Positions 35,978 to 43,999 of a stretch of 64,000 bases of DNA are shown here, piece after piece; the first letter of the stretch is position 1, and every line of letters starts with the position of its first letter. The notes beneath the pieces were generated by a model that was not told the DNA's origin, ran no database searches, and worked only from the letters and a program-made list of their open reading frames with translations. Made by a program: the position numbers and the translations under genes. The stretch is from Burkholderia sp. 8Y (lineage in GTDB: Bacteria; Pseudomonadota; Gammaproteobacteria; Burkholderiales; Burkholderiaceae): the NCBI RefSeq assembly GCF_902506145.1, contig NZ_LR733519.1, forward strand, positions 1,772,314 to 1,836,313, given 5' to 3'.

Positions 35978-36298
35978 ATGAGCAATGACGATCGTCTGGA
36001 AGGACCCGGCAGCACCGATAAGCCGCTCGGCGACGCGGGCAGCGGTGCGAGCGGAGGCGGTTCCTTCGGCAATCAACCGGGACCGGGTGCCGCGACAGGC
36101 GGCGATCCGCATCAAGGCGTGCGTCAGCCGAATGCGGGCGAAGTGGAACCGGAAAATCGTCGACTGGAACAGCAGCCGCATCAGACTGCCGAAGTGCCGC
36201 TCGGCTCAGGTGATCGACCGGAGCCGGCAGGAAAGGGCGGGCAAGTGAGCGACGCAGCGGCGTCACCCGGTCAGAACGTGCCGCCTCGCGGTAACTGA
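35978..36298 (+). CDS. Small Gly/Pro-rich hydrophilic protein
   Basis: A 106-residue protein without predicted globular structure: runs of Gly, Ser, Pro and Asp (PLGDAGSGASGGGSFGN, PGPGAATGGDPHQG). AAAGGAGG lies ideally before the ATG at 35978, suggesting strong translation. I recognise no family; it resembles other small hydrophilic stress-type proteins in this region. It converges on the pqqA-like gene across a hairpin. Confidence 0.65.
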   Translation: MSNDDRLEGPGSTDKPLGDAGSGASGGGSFGNQPGPGAATGGDPHQGVRQPNAGEVEPENRRLEQQPHQTAEVPLGSGDRPEPAGKGGQVSDAAASPGQNVPPRGN

Positions 36299-36321
36299 GA
36301 CTAGAGCGCCAGGCACAAAAG

Positions 36322-36350
36322 CAAAGCGGCTGCGATGAGCGGCCGCTTTG
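36322..36350. terminator. Bidirectional terminator hairpin
   Basis: CAAAGCGGC (36322-36330) and GCCGCTTTG (36342-36350) form a perfect 9-bp stem. Read on the minus strand it is followed by CTTTTG, so it is better suited to terminate the pqqA-like transcript than the plus-strand gene. Confidence 0.65.
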
Positions 36351-36379
36351 CCTTCTTGCGGTCTTGCCGATGAGCCGAT

Positions 36380-36454
36380 TTAGCGCGTGGCAATGTACAT
36401 CGTGATTTCAAAGCCAAAGCGCATATCGGTGAAGCTAGGGGTTTCCCACTTCAT
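36380..36454 (-). CDS. pqqA: PqqA-like coenzyme PQQ precursor peptide (orphan)
   Basis: A 24-codon gene below normal gene-calling length. The translation starts MKWETPSFTDMR and contains FGFEITMY, the core of PqqA, with Glu16 and Tyr20 in the E-x3-Y spacing whose side chains are crosslinked by PqqE to build PQQ. The length (24 residues) is typical of PqqA. AAGGAGG stands 5 bp before the ATG. No pqqB, C, D or E gene is present next to it or elsewhere in the window, so this is an orphan copy. A PQQ-type dehydrogenase gene lies about 1.9 kb away on the same strand. Confidence 0.85.
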   Translation of the reverse strand: MKWETPSFTDMRFGFEITMYIATR

Positions 36455-36614
36455 AGAGCCTCCTTGTGCATTGAGCGGCCTGACGGATGCCGAGCCGTTG
36501 CGCGGTTGTGTTCATGAGCGCGTTGAGTTCGGCGCTCCAATCAACGCTCTTTCATCCTAGCGCGACTTTGCCGTTTGCATGATTGGAAATTGCCTCGGCA
36601 TCCATTTAATTTAT

Positions 36615-36824
36615 TTATAGCGGCCTTGGGCGGTTTCCCGAATCGTCAGGGTTCGTACTTATTTTGTCAGGGTCGGTTGCTTCGTCACGTTCCATCATTT
36701 CGCCGGGACGAGGGATAACCTTATCGACATCCTCGGGCCGGATATTGTTCAGTTCATTGCCGCCGGGTGCATGCGGCTTGTCGTGTGTGTCGGGCGTTTG
36801 GGGCGCCTTCGGGGTCTCTGCCAT
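36615..36824 (-). CDS. Small hydrophilic hypothetical protein
   Basis: A 69-residue acidic, Pro/Asp-rich protein (PETPDTHDKPHAPGG-type start, NNIRPEDVDKVIPRPGEMMERDEATDP centre). No membrane segment or signal. An AGG element precedes the ATG. I recognise no family. It follows the DUF2795 gene by 21 bp in the same direction, so the two are likely cotranscribed. Confidence 0.65.
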   Translation of the reverse strand: MAETPKAPQTPDTHDKPHAPGGNELNNIRPEDVDKVIPRPGEMMERDEATDPDKISTNPDDSGNRPRPL

Positions 36825-36845
36825 TACATTGCCTCGTACGAATAG

Positions 36846-37079
36846 TCATTCGGCGCGCGCCGCTTCACGCAGCACGGCGGCGTCACTGTCATAGTTGCGA
36901 TCGGCTAGCTTTCTGAGCACGGCCAGCACTTCGCCGTCCGCGCCGTTGCTTTTCGCCAGCGCCATCAGCTTTTCCTTGTGCATCGGATATTCAGCGCCCT
37001 TAAGCGCACGCGCGATTGCATCCGGACCCGGTTCGTCCAGGTGCCGTTGATTCTGCGACTGCGCGGGATGTTGAGACAT
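36846..37079 (-). CDS. DUF2795 family protein
   Basis: A 77-residue protein with the DUF2795 pattern: IARALKGAEYPMHKEKLMALAKSNGAD, then VLRKLADRNYDSDAAVL. The family is common next to stress genes and has no assigned reaction. GAAAGGAGG precedes the ATG. Divergent from the plus-strand gene at 37206. Confidence 0.85.
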   Translation of the reverse strand: MSQHPAQSQNQRHLDEPGPDAIARALKGAEYPMHKEKLMALAKSNGADGEVLAVLRKLADRNYDSDAAVLREAARAE

Positions 37080-37205
37080 AGCGCCTCCTTTCGAGTTGAC
37101 GTTCGGCTATAAAAGGCAGCAACGCGCATACCCGTCTGCCGGGCGCGATTGATGCTGCGTCGATGCTGCACGATTCGCAATCACCGCGAAAAGGAGGACA
37201 CGCGC

Positions 37206-37442
37206 ATGGCTATTTCCGCGGAGCGACTCTCCGATACCGAGATCAAGGTCGACGAGACCGTCTATACATTCGATGGCAAGGACGCGGCTGACGCGTTCCA
37301 GCAGTGCCTGGGGAGCGACACGCTCGATACCTGCACGCGCCACCACGCGCCCGTTTCGACGCGCGCCGCAACGACGGGAAGCGATCTGGCCGAGGGCGAG
37401 CCGGGCAGCATCATTTCGCCGTCGCTGGGCGGCATGCCCTGA
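37206..37442 (+). CDS. Hypothetical protein
   Basis: A 78-residue protein, perhaps a small beta-rich domain (ERLSDTEIKVDETVYTFDGKDAADAFQQCL) with a disordered Gly/Ser tail. GAAAAGGAGG is positioned well before the ATG at 37206; the frame extends to 37149 without one. Two cysteines are present (QQCLGS, DTCTR). No family recognised. Confidence 0.68.
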   Translation: MAISAERLSDTEIKVDETVYTFDGKDAADAFQQCLGSDTLDTCTRHHAPVSTRAATTGSDLAEGEPGSIISPSLGGMP

Positions 37443-37456
37443 TCGGGAGGACGCGA

Positions 37457-40336
37457 TTACAACAGCGCATGAGTTGTCGGGCGCGGCGCGAGAGACTCAC
37501 GCGTCAGGGCTTCCAGCGGCAATGGCTTGTCGAACAGATAGCCCTGCGCCTGCGCCGCGCCCATGTCGCGCAGCACGGCGAGCGTTGCCGCGTCTTCGAC
37601 GCCTTCCGCGACGAGCGTGAGATCGAGCGACTCAGCCATACGCACGATTGCCCGCACGATAGCGCGACTGCGCGGGCTGCGCGTCAGTTCGAGAATGAAC
37701 GACTTGTCGATCTTGAGACCGCTGAACTGATACTGGTGCACATAGCTCAACGACGAAAAGCCCGAGCCGAAATCGTCGAGCACCACGGACATGCCGTTAT
37801 CCGCGAGCCGCTGCATCGTGCGTCGTGCGAGATCCGGTTCGGCGACGAGCGCGCCTTCGGTCAGTTCGAGGCACACGCGCGAAGGCGACACGCGATAGCG
37901 CCGCAAGAGCGCGAGTACGTCGTCCGCGAATTCGGGGCGCGTCATGCTATAGCTCGAACAGTTCACATGCACCGGCGGCCAGTGCACGAAACGCTCATTC
38001 GAGAGAATCGCCGCGACGCGTTCGAGCATGTAGAGATCGAGCCGGCCGATGAGCCTCAGTCCTTCCACCGCAGGCAGAAATTCCGCCGGCCCGACGATGC
38101 GCCCGTCGGCCTGCCGCCAGCGTATCAGCGCCTCCAGCGCCACCACTTCGCCGCTTTTCACGTCGACGATCGGCTGAAAGTAGGGCAGCAGTTCATCGTC
38201 GCGTTTCATTGCGTTGCGCAGGGCGCCTTCGCGTTCAACCTGGTCGGACACTTGCCGGCGCAATTCCTGATTGAACACGACAAAGCTGTCACGTCCCGCG
38301 TTTTTCACCCGATACATCGCGGTATCGGCATCGCGCAGAAGATCGGCGGGCTCGGTATGAAACTGACTGTCCGCGCTCACGATGCCGATACTGCACGACG
38401 AGAACACGACGTGCTCTTCGATATGGAACGGAAGATCGAAGGCCGCGAGTATGCGCTTCGCGATGGAAACCGCATCCTGCACGAGCGCGTTCGGCGAGAG
38501 AATGGCGAACTCGTCGCCGCCAAGACGCGCGAGCAGATCCGACGCGCGCAAGCAGGCACGCAAACGCGCAGCCGCCTGCACGAGCAGCATGTCGCCGAAA
38601 TGATGACCGAGGCTGTCGTTCACCACCTTGAAGCGGTCCAGATCGATGAACATCGCCGACAGGTCATGGCCGCGCGTTGCATAGTCGTTCCACGCGCTTT
38701 GCAGCCGCTGCATCAGATGACTTCGGTTAGGCAGCCCCGTCAGCGCGTCATGCGAATTTTCATAGACGAGGCGCGCGTTCACTTCGTCGAGTTCGCGCGT
38801 GCGTGCCTGCACGCGCGCTTCGAGTTCGAGATTCGCGGCGTGTAACGCTTCGGCATCGCGGCGCCGCGAAAGCGCCGTGTCGATATGGCGCGAGACGAAG
38901 GTGAGCAGTTCCTGATCGCGCAGCGAATAACGCACGAGCGGCGAATAGCTTTGCACGGCAAGCACGCCGCGCACGACGTCGCCGTCGAAGAGCGGAATGC
39001 CGAGCCACGAGCGCAAACGCACGCAATCGTTCTCCGTTTCGATCGCCCCTTCGTTGATGAGGCGCACGGCTTCGTCATGATCGATCAGGCGCGGACGGCG
39101 CTCGCGAAGCACGAATTCGGTCAGCCCGCGCCGGCCGTTTCGCGGGTCAGGGCGCTCGGGTGTAATCTCGTCCACGTAATAAGGAAACGACACTTCGTCG
39201 GTGTTTTGCCCGACCAGCGCGATATAAAAATTTCGCGCATAGAGCAGCTCGCCGACGATTCCATGCAGACTGCGAAAGAATTCCATCGTGTCGCCCGGCC
39301 GGCTCGACAGCTCCGCGATTTGATAGAGCGCCGCCTGCAAATGCTCGGACCGCTCGCGCTCTGCAATGCCATGACGCAACGCGGCATTCAGTTGCGAGAG
39401 TTCGGATGTGCGCCGCGCGACCTTTTCTTCGAGATCCGCGCGATGCAGGATGCGGTCGAGCGCCATCGCGACGTGCCGCGCGACCACCAGAAACAGCGCG
39501 CGCTCCTCCGCCCGGTAGATGCGCGACACGTCGTAGACCTGCATCGCGAGCATGCCGAAGACCTCGTCGGATGCGTTCTTCAGCGGCGCGCCCATCCAGA
39601 ACTCGGGGCGGTCGCCCAGGCAGTAGAAGCGGCCTTCGCGCTCCGCCGCGGTGATGTCAGCCGTGGTCACGAAGAGCGGTTTGCCGCTCGTCAGCACGCG
39701 TCCGGTCATCGAGAGACGGTCGGGATCGAGAATGTCGAAATTGTCGGCTTCGACCACGTCGGCATCGATCACATCGACGTAATACGGGTACGTGATCTTG
39801 CCGGTCTTGCGGTCGTACAGCGCGAGGTAGAAGTTCTCCGCGTCGATCAGCGTGCCGAGGCGCTCGTGCACGCAGCGCAGAAACTCGGCGCGGTCCGGCA
39901 CCGAGCTCGCCAGATACGCGATCTCGTACAGCACGCGTTGCGTGAGTTGCGCGCGGGCGAGGGCATTGGCCTGCACGCGCTCGCCCAGACGCCGCGCGAG
40001 TTCCGCGAGATGCGGGTCGTCGCGTTGCGCAAGCGGCGCGAGCAGCCAGCCGAGCACGCCTTCGCCACGGCCCGTCGGCCAGCGGTGCCAGCCATGCGCG
40101 GCGCACAAGCCGTCGAGACGCTCCTCGGGGATGCTGTGCGGCCACACGAGCGGCGCATCGCCCCGCCGCGCCAGATGCAACTGCTCACCCGCGCGATACC
40201 ACGCCCACGCCTGCCCGCAGCCCATCGCGGCGGCGTCGCGCAGCAGCGTCTCGATCGAGTCGGCATCGGTCACGTCGGTTCCGGGCGCGCCCGCCGTCGA
40301 AACGGGCGGCGCGTTGTACGCGGAAAACACACTCAT
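37457..40336 (-). CDS. GAF-GGDEF-EAL cyclic-di-GMP signalling protein
   Basis: A 959-residue cytoplasmic protein with two GAF domains (about 125-290 and 330-505), a diguanylate cyclase domain (about 530-690) and an EAL phosphodiesterase domain (about 700-945). The cyclase motif GGDEF is intact (about 606-610), and RASD lies five residues before it, the RxxD product-inhibition site. The EAL domain keeps EALIRW, the CLELTEG glutamate, DDFGSGFSSLSY, LKIDKSF and AEGVED, so both activities are possible. There is no membrane segment. The ATG at 40336 has GGAGCGCC upstream; an earlier frame start at 40399 is not supported. Confidence 0.93.
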   Translation of the reverse strand: MSVFSAYNAPPVSTAGAPGTDVTDADSIETLLRDAAAMGCGQAWAWYRAGEQLHLARRGDAPLVWPHSIPEERLDGLCAAHGWHRWPTGRGEGVLGWLLAPLAQRDDPHLAELARRLGERVQANALARAQLTQRVLYEIAYLASSVPDRAEFLRCVHERLGTLIDAENFYLALYDRKTGKITYPYYVDVIDADVVEADNFDILDPDRLSMTGRVLTSGKPLFVTTADITAAEREGRFYCLGDRPEFWMGAPLKNASDEVFGMLAMQVYDVSRIYRAEERALFLVVARHVAMALDRILHRADLEEKVARRTSELSQLNAALRHGIAERERSEHLQAALYQIAELSSRPGDTMEFFRSLHGIVGELLYARNFYIALVGQNTDEVSFPYYVDEITPERPDPRNGRRGLTEFVLRERRPRLIDHDEAVRLINEGAIETENDCVRLRSWLGIPLFDGDVVRGVLAVQSYSPLVRYSLRDQELLTFVSRHIDTALSRRRDAEALHAANLELEARVQARTRELDEVNARLVYENSHDALTGLPNRSHLMQRLQSAWNDYATRGHDLSAMFIDLDRFKVVNDSLGHHFGDMLLVQAAARLRACLRASDLLARLGGDEFAILSPNALVQDAVSIAKRILAAFDLPFHIEEHVVFSSCSIGIVSADSQFHTEPADLLRDADTAMYRVKNAGRDSFVVFNQELRRQVSDQVEREGALRNAMKRDDELLPYFQPIVDVKSGEVVALEALIRWRQADGRIVGPAEFLPAVEGLRLIGRLDLYMLERVAAILSNERFVHWPPVHVNCSSYSMTRPEFADDVLALLRRYRVSPSRVCLELTEGALVAEPDLARRTMQRLADNGMSVVLDDFGSGFSSLSYVHQYQFSGLKIDKSFILELTRSPRSRAIVRAIVRMAESLDLTLVAEGVEDAATLAVLRDMGAAQAQGYLFDKPLPLEALTRESLAPRPTTHALL

Positions 40337-40487
40337 CGGCGCTCCAGGCCATTTGGGTCTTGTCGACCGCCTCGCCGGCGGTCCGCTCTTTTTGAGCATT
40401 CGCTCTTACCGGGCTAACGGCAGCCAGCTTACAGGCTTGAGCTTTGCCGAAGAATATCGTGCGCCGTAGCGTTCGCGACACAGCCGA

Positions 40488-41486
40488 TCAGCCCGCGGAC
40501 GCGCCGCTTGCGGCGAAGCGTTCGCGGTACGCCTGCGGCGACACGCCGAGCGAGCGCAGAAAGCCGCGCCGCATGGTTTCCTCGGTGCCGAAGCCGCAGC
40601 GGGCGGCCACGCGCTTGACGGGCAGCGCGGTATCGCCGAGCAGACGCCGGGCGGCTTCCAGCCGCAGCCGCTCGATGGAGCGCGCGGGCGTCATGCCGGT
40701 CTGCGCGCGGTAATGGCGCACGAAGCTGCGCTCGCTCATGCCGACGCGTGCCGCCAGCGTCGCCACCGAAAGATCGGCGGCCAGATTTTCGGCGATCCAC
40801 GCGTGCAGTTCGCCGAAACCGTCGCCGGATTTTTGCAGCGAGAGCGCGGCGCTGAACTGCGCCTGCCCGCCCGGACGCTTCAGAAACACGACCAGATGAC
40901 GCGCGACGTCGAGCGCGAGCGCGCGGCCGAGATCGTCCTCGACGAGCGCGAGGGCCAGATCGATGCCCGCCGTCACGCCCGCCGACGTCCAGACGGCGCC
41001 GTCGCGGATGAAGATGGGATCGGACTCCACGCGCACGGCCGGAAAGCGCGCGGCAAGCTCCGCGCAGCGGGTCCAGTGCGTGACGGCCCGGCGCTCGTGC
41101 AAGAGACCCGCCGCCGCGAGCAGAAACGCGCCGGTACACACGGAGGCCGTGCGGCGCGCGTGCTTCGCGCGCTCGCGAAGCCAGTCGACGAGCGTTCTGT
41201 CGCGCACCGCGCCATGCACGCCCCAGCCGCCCGCGACGATCAGCGTGTCGCACGGCGCGTCCGCCGCCGGCAGCGGATGGCCGACGAGCCCGAGGCCGGC
41301 GGAAGCCGTCGCTGTCGCGCCGGCCATGACGACCCGCGCGCGATACGGCTGCGGCAGGCCCGCCGCGACGGCCAGTTCGTTCGCCGACGCGAAGACCTGC
41401 AAGGGCCCGGCGACATCGAGCAATTGCACGTCGGGGAAGGCGAGAACATCGACGTCGCGCGGGGTGGGATCGGCGGAACGGGTCAT
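40488..41486 (-). CDS. GlxA-family transcriptional regulator (DJ-1/PfpI + AraC HTH)
   Basis: A 332-residue regulator: an N-terminal DJ-1/PfpI-like domain (about 10-175; LDVAGPLQVFASANE, IVAGGWG, ASVCTGAFLLAAAGLL) and two AraC-type helix-turn-helix motifs (about 230-325; TLAARVGMSERSFVRHYRAQTGMTP, RVAARCGFGTEETMRRGFLRSLGVSP). The ATG at 41486 starts the domain; the frame reaches 41630 only because of low stop density. It is divergent, 91 bp away, from the isonitrile-hydratase-like gene, the usual arrangement for this pair, so it likely controls it. Confidence 0.92.
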   Translation of the reverse strand: MTRSADPTPRDVDVLAFPDVQLLDVAGPLQVFASANELAVAAGLPQPYRARVVMAGATATASAGLGLVGHPLPAADAPCDTLIVAGGWGVHGAVRDRTLVDWLRERAKHARRTASVCTGAFLLAAAGLLHERRAVTHWTRCAELAARFPAVRVESDPIFIRDGAVWTSAGVTAGIDLALALVEDDLGRALALDVARHLVVFLKRPGGQAQFSAALSLQKSGDGFGELHAWIAENLAADLSVATLAARVGMSERSFVRHYRAQTGMTPARSIERLRLEAARRLLGDTALPVKRVAARCGFGTEETMRRGFLRSLGVSPQAYRERFAASGASAG

Positions 41487-41525
41487 GGTGGCGGAAAACG
41501 TGGGCTGGCTGTCGATTTCGCCATA

Positions 41526-41540
41526 GCGTAGCCGCGTAGC
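41526..41540. promoter_or_regulatory. Tandem GCGTAGC repeat in the GlxA/hydratase intergenic region
   Basis: GCGTAGC occurs at 41526-41532 and 41534-41540, between the divergent regulator and hydratase genes. It is a positional candidate for regulator binding and is not otherwise supported. Confidence 0.28.
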
Positions 41541-41577
41541 ATGGGTTCGTCCACTTACATCGACCAAGGAGAAAGCG

Positions 41578-42267
41578 ATGACCTTGCACATCGGCCTCTT
41601 GCTGTTTCCGGGCGTGCAGCAACTCGACATGACCGGGCCCTACGACGTGTTCGCGCACATGCCCGGCGCACAGGTTCACCTGATCTGGAAGACGCGCGAG
41701 CCGGTGCTGTCGACGGCGGGCATGGTCCTCACGCCCGACACGACATTCGACGACTGCCCCGTGCTCGACGTGCTGTGCGTGCCCGGCGGCGCGGGCGTCG
41801 GCGCGCTGATGGAAGATGACGAGACGCTCGCGTTTTTGCGCCGGCAAGCGTCGGGCGCGCGCTATGTGACGTCGGTGTGCACGGGCGCGCTCGTGCTCGG
41901 CGCGGCCGGACTATTACGCGGCAAACGCGCGACGACGCATTGGGCGTATCACGCGCTGCTCGCCGATCTCGGCGCGATTCCCGAGCGCGGGCGCGTCGTG
42001 CGCGACGGCAACGTGCTGACGGGCGGCGGCATCACGGCGGGCATCGACTTCGCGTTGACGCTCGCGGCGGAACTCATCGGCGAAGCGGGCGCGCAGGCCA
42101 TTCAACTCGCGATGGAATATGCGCCCGCGCCGCCTTTCGATGCAGGCGATCCCGACCGCGCGAGCGCCGACGTGCTGCGCATGGTGCAGCAGCACGAGGC
42201 GGCGTCGCTTGCGGCGCGGCGTGAAATCACGGCGCGCGTCGCGCAACGGCTCGCGACGAACGCGTGA
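41578..42267 (+). CDS. DJ-1/PfpI protein, isonitrile hydratase-like
   Basis: A 229-residue single-domain DJ-1/PfpI protein. The nucleophile is Cys101 in VTSVCTGALVLG, and Asp17 and Thr102 match the residues reported for the isonitrile hydratase InhA of Pseudomonas putida, which adds water to isonitriles to give N-substituted formamides. Length also matches (228-229 residues). A GGAGAAAG element precedes the ATG. It is divergent from the GlxA regulator. Homology to other DJ-1 proteins is possible, but the residue match favours the hydratase class. Confidence 0.85.
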   Translation: MTLHIGLLLFPGVQQLDMTGPYDVFAHMPGAQVHLIWKTREPVLSTAGMVLTPDTTFDDCPVLDVLCVPGGAGVGALMEDDETLAFLRRQASGARYVTSVCTGALVLGAAGLLRGKRATTHWAYHALLADLGAIPERGRVVRDGNVLTGGGITAGIDFALTLAAELIGEAGAQAIQLAMEYAPAPPFDAGDPDRASADVLRMVQQHEAASLAARREITARVAQRLATNA

Positions 42268-42268
42268 A

Positions 42269-42688
42269 TCAGAAGTGCTTTTGCATGAAATAACGCGAGC
42301 GTTCGCCGTGAAAGCCGGCAAGCTCGCCGAAGGTCTGATAGCCGCAGCGCGCGTAAAGATCGCGCGCCTGCGGATTGAGCGTATCGAGCCAGGCGGCGCG
42401 GCAGCCGCGCTTTATGGCTTCCGCTTCCGCCGCTTCGAGGGCGCGTTGGGCGAGACCGCGACCGCGTGCGTCTTCGCGTATCCATAGCCATTTGACGAAG
42501 AGCCAGTTCCACGCGGTAAAGCCCGCGAGTCCGCCGACAAAGGCGTCGTCCACGTACATCGACACGGACAGATCGCGGTGTCCGCTCGGCCCGAGCTGCG
42601 CCGCATTGAACGCGGCGAGCCCGCCCGCGACTTCGTCCTCGAAGGATTCGTCGATCCAGTCGGTGACGGACACGGTCACGTCGCTCAT
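42269..42688 (-). CDS. GNAT-family N-acetyltransferase
   Basis: A 139-residue GNAT protein. The acetyl-CoA loop is LWIREDARGRGLAQRALEAAE, and the C-terminal motif YARCGYQTFGEL is present. The substrate is unknown. The ATG at 42688 begins 1 base after the stop of the solute-binding-protein gene (TGATATG), so the two are coupled. It converges with the hydratase gene at 42267. Confidence 0.88.
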   Translation of the reverse strand: MSDVTVSVTDWIDESFEDEVAGGLAAFNAAQLGPSGHRDLSVSMYVDDAFVGGLAGFTAWNWLFVKWLWIREDARGRGLAQRALEAAEAEAIKRGCRAAWLDTLNPQARDLYARCGYQTFGELAGFHGERSRYFMQKHF

Positions 42689-42689
42689 A

Positions 42690-43427
42690 TCAGACGTCCG
42701 CAGCCGGCGCGACCGATGCGCCCTTGGTCCCGTGCCGCGCGAGCGCGTCTGCAACAAAGCCCGAACCCTTCACGTCCTCGACGAATTCGCGCAGCACAGT
42801 GGCGGCCGCTTCGCCGCGCGATTTCGGCAAGCCCATTGCCTGCTGAATGACCATGAAGCGTTCGTTCAGGAGCCGCAGGCCCGGCGTGCGCGCGGCATCG
42901 GCTTCGAGTTGCTGCTTGACGCCTGCGGCCACTTCCAGCGCGTCGCGCATGAACGTTTCGACGACCGCTTGCGACGACGCCGCCCGCACGATCTGCGCGT
43001 GCCTGATCTCGCGCGTGAGAAAGAGGTCATACGCGCTGCCCTTGCCAACCACGATGCGATTGCCCGACCGATCCACTTCGTCATTACGCGTGAGCGGCGA
43101 GTCGTTGCGCACCAGATAGAAGCCTTCGATCAGCACATAAGGCGCGGTGAACGCGATGCTCGCGCCGCGCGTCGGATCGATCGCGAAGAAGCCGATGTCC
43201 GCCGCTTCGTTGGTCACGGCCTCGACTGATTTCGCTGCGGTGTCGAACGCGGTAAAGGCCACGTCGACGTTGAGCCGCGACGCCAGTTCGCGCGCGAGAT
43301 CGACCGACACGCCGCCGGGCTCACCTTGCGAATCGCGGTGCGCGAGAATGGGATTGCCCAGATTGAGGGATGCGCGCAGCACGCCGGTCGGTGCGATGGC
43401 TTGCAGCACGGTCGAAGAAAGAGTCAT
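42690..43427 (-). CDS. Solute-binding protein family 3 homologue without visible signal peptide
   Basis: A 245-residue protein with the extracellular solute-binding fold: LRASLNLGNPILAHRDS, VSVDLARELASRLNVDVAFTAFD and DIGFFAIDP, later RIVVGKGSAYDLFLTR. From the ATG at 43427 (or the in-frame 43457 or 43496) I see no signal peptide or lipobox. It may be cytoplasmic, or the start may be unusual. It is followed with coupling by a GNAT gene rather than by permease genes. The lack of partners suggests it is not a conventional importer component. Confidence 0.8.
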   Translation of the reverse strand: MTLSSTVLQAIAPTGVLRASLNLGNPILAHRDSQGEPGGVSVDLARELASRLNVDVAFTAFDTAAKSVEAVTNEAADIGFFAIDPTRGASIAFTAPYVLIEGFYLVRNDSPLTRNDEVDRSGNRIVVGKGSAYDLFLTREIRHAQIVRAASSQAVVETFMRDALEVAAGVKQQLEADAARTPGLRLLNERFMVIQQAMGLPKSRGEAAATVLREFVEDVKGSGFVADALARHGTKGASVAPAADV

Positions 43428-43501
43428 GGCTTCGTGCGCCTCATGATGCGTGAGCATGCAGAATACGCGAATCGTGACCACGCTTGCAAAGGACAATCGC
43501 C

Positions 43502-43999
43502 ATGCCCGAACCGCTCGACGCCCAAGCCCTTATCACGCGCCTCGGCCTGCAGCCGCATCCCGAAGGCGGTTACTTTCGTGAGACGTATCGTGCGAGTCAG
43601 CGTGTGACGCGCGAGGGCGCGAACGAACCGCGTTCGGCATCGACCGCGATCTACTATCTGCTGTGCGAGGGCGCGCATTCGGCGTGGCATCGCATTCGCT
43701 CGGATGAGGTCTGGCACTTTCATGCGGGCGATCCGCTTCTCGTGCATGTGCTCGACGCGCATGGCGTGCTGACCACGCATAAGCTTGGCAATATGCTTCT
43801 GACTGAAGACGCGGTGTTTCAGGCCGTCGTAAACGCGGGCGACTGGTTCGCGGCGCAATGCAGCGCGGCATCGGGCGCGTCGCTCGTCGGTTGCACGGTC
43901 GCGCCGGGCTTCGAGTTCAGTGAGTTCGAACTGGCGAATTGCGATGAACTCAAGGCGCGCTATCCGCAGCATCGCGAGTTGATCGAACGGCTCGCCTAG
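43502..43999 (+). CDS. Cupin (DUF985) family protein
   Basis: A 165-residue protein of the DUF985 cupin group: LGLQPHPEGGYFRETYRAS, the cupin strand WHRIRSDEVWHFHAGDPL with metal-ligand histidines, and GCTVAPGFEFSEFEL. The reaction is unknown. AAAGGA precedes the ATG at 43502. Its 3' end overlaps the 3' end of the minus-strand mobB gene by 4 bp. Confidence 0.88.
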   Translation: MPEPLDAQALITRLGLQPHPEGGYFRETYRASQRVTREGANEPRSASTAIYYLLCEGAHSAWHRIRSDEVWHFHAGDPLLVHVLDAHGVLTTHKLGNMLLTEDAVFQAVVNAGDWFAAQCSAASGASLVGCTVAPGFEFSEFELANCDELKARYPQHRELIERLA

